The notes beneath the pieces were generated by a model, which saw only the letters and a program-made list of their open reading frames with translations, was not told the DNA's origin and searched no databases. The translations under genes were made by a program, and so were the position numbers. A stretch of 51,165 bases of DNA from an uncultured Clostridiaceae bacterium (GTDB lineage Bacteria; Bacillota; Clostridia; TANB77; CAG-508), in NCBI GenBank assembly GCA_947647275.1, contig CANSJQ010000009.1:1-51165 (forward strand), read 5' to 3'. Positions 50,352 through 51,165 of the stretch are shown here, piece after piece. Position 1 is the first letter of the stretch. Every line of letters starts with the position of its first letter.

Positions 50352-50963
50352 TTATTCAATATATAAATTATTTATTTTAATATATTCATACACTTCATCT
50401 GGCATTAAGTATCTTACACTCTTTTGTTTCTTTATTTGTGAGCGTACATAAGTTGAACTATAATTGCTTCTTATTTCTTCATTTAATTTTATTATATTTT
50501 CCTTATAGCAATTTAATAATTCATTTTTTACAATTATCTCTTCTATCTTATCCTGATTTCTTTCCATTACTAAAACTTTATATTTAGAAACTAAATCTTC
50601 TGCTCTTTTCCATGTATGAAGTTCTTTTAGGTTATCACTTCCTATTAAAAACCATATTTGTTTATCCTTATATTGCTTTTGTATTTCTTCTAATGTTTCT
50701 ATTGTATATAATGAACGACTTCCATTCATATCAATATTAGATACTGTAAAATTTTCGTTTTTATCTGTAATTAGTTTTAGCATATTATATCTATGCTCAT
50801 TTTCAAGCAATCCATCTTTTTCATATTTTTTGTTTACAGGTATGAATATAATTTTTTCTACTTGTTCATATTCATTTAATACTTGCTGTGCTATTCCAAA
50901 ATGTGAATTTATTGGTGGATTAAACGAGCCTCCAAATACAACAACTGTATCTTGTTTTCTCAT
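50352..50963 (-). CDS. nadD: Nicotinate-nucleotide adenylyltransferase
   Basis: NadD makes nicotinate adenine dinucleotide from nicotinate mononucleotide and ATP. The 203-residue protein has VVVFGGSFNPPINSHFGIAQ (GxFxPxHxGH-type, here with NSHFG), KIIFIPVNKKYEKDGLLENE, IWFLIGSDNLKELHTWKRAE, and NYSSTYVRSQIKKQKSVRYL (the ISSTxIR motif in variant form). ATG at 50963 is preferred; an upstream GTG abuts AAAGGA. Promoter and operator-like repeat lie upstream. Confidence 0.92.
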   Translation of the reverse strand: MRKQDTVVVFGGSFNPPINSHFGIAQQVLNEYEQVEKIIFIPVNKKYEKDGLLENEHRYNMLKLITDKNENFTVSNIDMNGSRSLYTIETLEEIQKQYKDKQIWFLIGSDNLKELHTWKRAEDLVSKYKVLVMERNQDKIEEIIVKNELLNCYKENIIKLNEEIRSNYSSTYVRSQIKKQKSVRYLMPDEVYEYIKINNLYIE

Positions 50964-51012
50964 ATACCTCACTTCCTTTATTTGATATTATCATTTTATT
51001 AATAAGTATTTC

Positions 51013-51037
51013 TGTTATTATTATATTGATAATAACA
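51013..51037. promoter_or_regulatory. Operator-like inverted repeat over the nadD -10 box
   Basis: TGTTATTA (51013-51020) and TAATAACA (51030-51037) are perfect inverted arms with 9 bases between, covering the -10 box. Position fits a repressor site, possibly for NrtR. Confidence 0.55.
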
Positions 51038-51048
51038 TTTTTTGTCAA
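51020..51048 (-). promoter_or_regulatory. Perfect sigma-A promoter of nadD
   Basis: TTGACA (51048-51043), 17-bp spacer, TATAAT (51025-51020). Confidence 0.88.
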
Positions 51049-51117
51049 TAGTTTTTTAAAATTTTTTATATTTTTTTAATATTATACACATATATTACTA
51101 ATTTTAAATAAAATCAT

Positions 51118-51160
51118 AACCACGTGTAAAACGCGTGGTTTGAACTTGCCCTAAAAGGGC
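51118..51160. other. Double hairpin at window end
   Basis: AACCACG pairs with CGTGGTT, followed by GCCCT-AAA-AGGGC. It probably belongs to a terminator or small repeat of the next unit. Confidence 0.5.
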
Positions 51161-51165
51161 TTATA

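Noticed and set aside
1..51165. tRNA or rRNA genes
   Set aside because: I looked for cloverleaf-like GC-rich islands and GGTTCGAATCC-type T-arms between genes and saw none, so the tRNA-based part of the recoding model cannot be tested in this window.

Overview
The window is AT-rich, tightly packed bacterial chromosome. SpoIVFA/SpoIVFB-like proteins, a YyaC-type spore protein, strong GGAGG ribosome-binding sites, sigma-A promoters and gene content point to a spore-forming Clostridia-type Bacillota, probably an uncultured gut lineage. Species is not resolvable from the sequence. No tRNA, rRNA, IS element, prophage or CRISPR array was seen.

Layout. 1-3771: str operon (rpsL, rpsG, fusA, start of tuf) on the minus strand, with two copies of an intergenic repeat. 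3913-13025: a coiled-coil protein, trmFO with a small partner, a convergent small-peptide/antisense locus resembling a type I toxin-antitoxin (7137-7396), an SNF2 helicase and topA. 13202-18321: HAD phosphatase, orphan genes, PHP phosphoesterase, proS, scpB. 18491-21867: sporulation-linked block (SpoIVFB-like protease, SpoIVFA-like M23 protein, YyaC). 22056-28689: coiled-coil protein, rluB, rluD, GT-C-like membrane protein, a zinc/cadmium ATPase with its ArsR/SmtB regulator and operator. 28928-37598: M23 protein, XRE regulator, rimO, nucleoside kinase, AMP-forming acyl ligase, and the hslO-pth-rng cluster. 37923-42263: pncB followed by an unusual radical SAM-Nudix fusion, a methyltransferase-like protein and PnuC. 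42330-51165: small membrane genes, HAD phosphatase, YjjX-like NTPase, NrtR-like regulator, hydrolase, RlmN-like radical SAM enzyme, PTS IIC, nadE and nadD. pncB, pnuC, nrtR, nadE and nadD together make this an NAD salvage and synthesis region.

Main observation. Five interruptions break four conserved genes: the SNF2 helicase, pth, hslO, and the P-type ATPase twice. Every one falls exactly at an in-frame CGG codon. Dropping the C and reading the following GGA as glycine restores the full-length conserved protein with no other defect. A sixth CGG in scpB (CGGG) gives a longer acidic tail the same way. By hand I find no in-frame CGG in any intact conserved gene; the only four others are in orphan or accessory genes. 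This suggests +1 recoding at CGG(R), by a four-base-reading tRNA-Gly or out-of-frame tRNA-Gly entry at an unassigned or starved codon. Systematic sequence error must still be excluded.

Second observation. A 21-residue hydrophobic peptide gene faces an antisense promoter across a shared terminator, with matching direct repeats at both RNA 5' ends. This is the architecture of the par/Fst type I toxin-antitoxin systems. Dispersed palindromic repeats, many starting within a few bases of a stop codon, occur throughout.
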